From positions 1 through 33,289 of the forward strand of contig JAODNJ010000339.1 of assembly GCA_025465155.1 (NCBI GenBank): a stretch of DNA of 33,289 nt, read 5' to 3'. Below the pieces are notes generated by a model. The model saw only the letters and a program-made list of their open reading frames with translations. It searched no databases and had not been told where the DNA came from. The stretch's first letter is position 1. Each line of letters begins with the position of its first letter. The stretch comes from Frankiales bacterium (lineage in GTDB: Bacteria > Actinomycetota > Actinomycetes > Mycobacteriales > Geodermatophilaceae). Shown here one piece after another: positions 32,750 to 33,289 of the stretch. The position numbers and the translations under genes were made by a program.

Positions 32750-33289
32750 GAGTTTCCCCCGTAGTTCGTAACCGCAGCCGGTACCGTCGGTTCCCGGAAC
32801 GTAGCGGAAAGTGAGCCGGCCGGGAATGCCATTCGACGCCGGACAATCGACAGGCCCCACGCGCCCCGAGGGGGTCTGTCGGATCCGGGCTGGCGCCCAT
32901 CAACCGCGGCTTGCGCCAGAGGCGCAGCGGACCCATGGGACCCGTCCCAGGGCGCTATTCGGTACGTCCCCGCCACCGTCCGCCCCAAGGGGTGGCACGG
33001 ACCCGCCGGCGCCCGGACGGAGCACTCCCCCACCGGCCGAGACCCCCGGGCGCCCTCGCCAAACTGATGAAGCCCCTCGACGTAGAGAGCATCACCCCTC
33101 GCTCCTCCGCCGGCCGCGGGCCAAAGGCACAGAAGCAGCAAGATCATGAGCCCACACACCTCATGCATTGATGGAATGGTGCTGCCGCAGTCGGTGTCAG
33201 CAAGGTCCGGCTGCGGGTTCCGGGCACCGGGGTCCGGGGCGGTCTGACTCCCACATTTGCTGACGCCCTGCGGGGTTGTCTTGAAGGTG
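32750..33289. other. Intergenic interval at the window end
   Basis: About 540 bp upstream of the secreted-protein gene. Frames on both strands overlap and have noise-like Pro/Arg/Gly composition. A minus-strand frame from 33168 starts with a signal-like hydrophobic run (LMILLLLCLW) but continues as low-complexity sequence in the shadow of the neighbouring gene. I see no gene or RNA here; the promoter of the secreted-protein gene presumably lies within it. Confidence 0.4.

Noticed and set aside
32641-33168. Minus-strand frame starting with a hydrophobic run (LMILLLLCLW)
   Set aside because: Overlaps the secreted-protein gene out of frame and becomes Arg/Gly/Pro-rich noise after the first 20 residues.
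1-33289. CRISPR arrays, complete rRNA or tRNA genes, riboswitches
   Set aside because: No regularly spaced repeats, no intact cloverleaf beyond the half tRNA-Ala, and no leader resembling a riboswitch was seen on either strand.

Overview
The DNA is very GC-rich, with GTG/TTG starts, GGAGG-type ribosome binding sites, tightly overlapping operons, an alanine dehydrogenase gene beside an Lrp/AsnC regulator, and a tRNA-Ala-targeting tyrosine integrase. This points to a chromosomal segment of an actinomycete (Actinomycetota). The genus cannot be read from the sequence.

Layout. (1) Positions 1-1352 hold the end of an integrative element: a tyrosine recombinase broken by two frameshifts, followed by the 3' half of a tRNA-Ala(GGC) gene on the minus strand, an attachment-site remnant. 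(2) Positions 1552-19664 are a catabolic cluster. On the minus strand lies a complete peptide-type ABC importer (binding lipoprotein, two permeases, two ATPases; 1552-7099). Then come an SDR (+), an IclR regulator (-), an SMP-30 lactonase (+), and a minus-strand operon read as FAD amine/amino acid oxidase, phosphotriesterase-like hydrolase, RidA-VOC fusion, SDR, neutral-ceramidase-like amidohydrolase (15586 down to 10197). A fused alpha/beta 2-oxoacid dehydrogenase E1 (+), an Lrp/AsnC regulator (-) and alanine dehydrogenase (+) follow. (3) Positions 19665-21836 are gene-poor and scarred: an IS3-type transposase fragment, a degenerate SDR and a second copy of the repeat found next to the integrase. 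(4) Positions 21837-29673 look like a defence or accessory island: an ORC/Cdc6-like P-loop ATPase, a DUF5677-like protein, a 1157-residue HNH nuclease-NACHT (STAND) NTPase, and a small membrane-anchored protein. (5) Positions 30188-32749 encode a large secreted protein with two helix-hairpin-helix modules; the rest is intergenic.

How the genes work together. Three promoters of the catabolic cluster (importer operon, oxidase operon, E1 gene) share one architecture: a 9-bp inverted repeat, CTTC(A/G)(C/T)TAT-N17-ATAGTGAAG, centred on a TTGAC(A/G) -35 box, with a TANNNT -10 box 18 nt further on. This defines a local regulon, probably controlled by the IclR protein inside the cluster. The enzymes suggest uptake of an amide- or amine-containing compound, hydrolysis (ceramidase-like, phosphotriesterase-like and SMP-30 hydrolases), oxidation by the two SDRs and the FAD oxidase, imine clearance by the RidA domain, and entry of a 2-oxoacid through E1. 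The substrate is unknown.

The most attractive defence candidate is the HNH-NACHT gene. The most novel regulatory signal is the three-promoter operator set.
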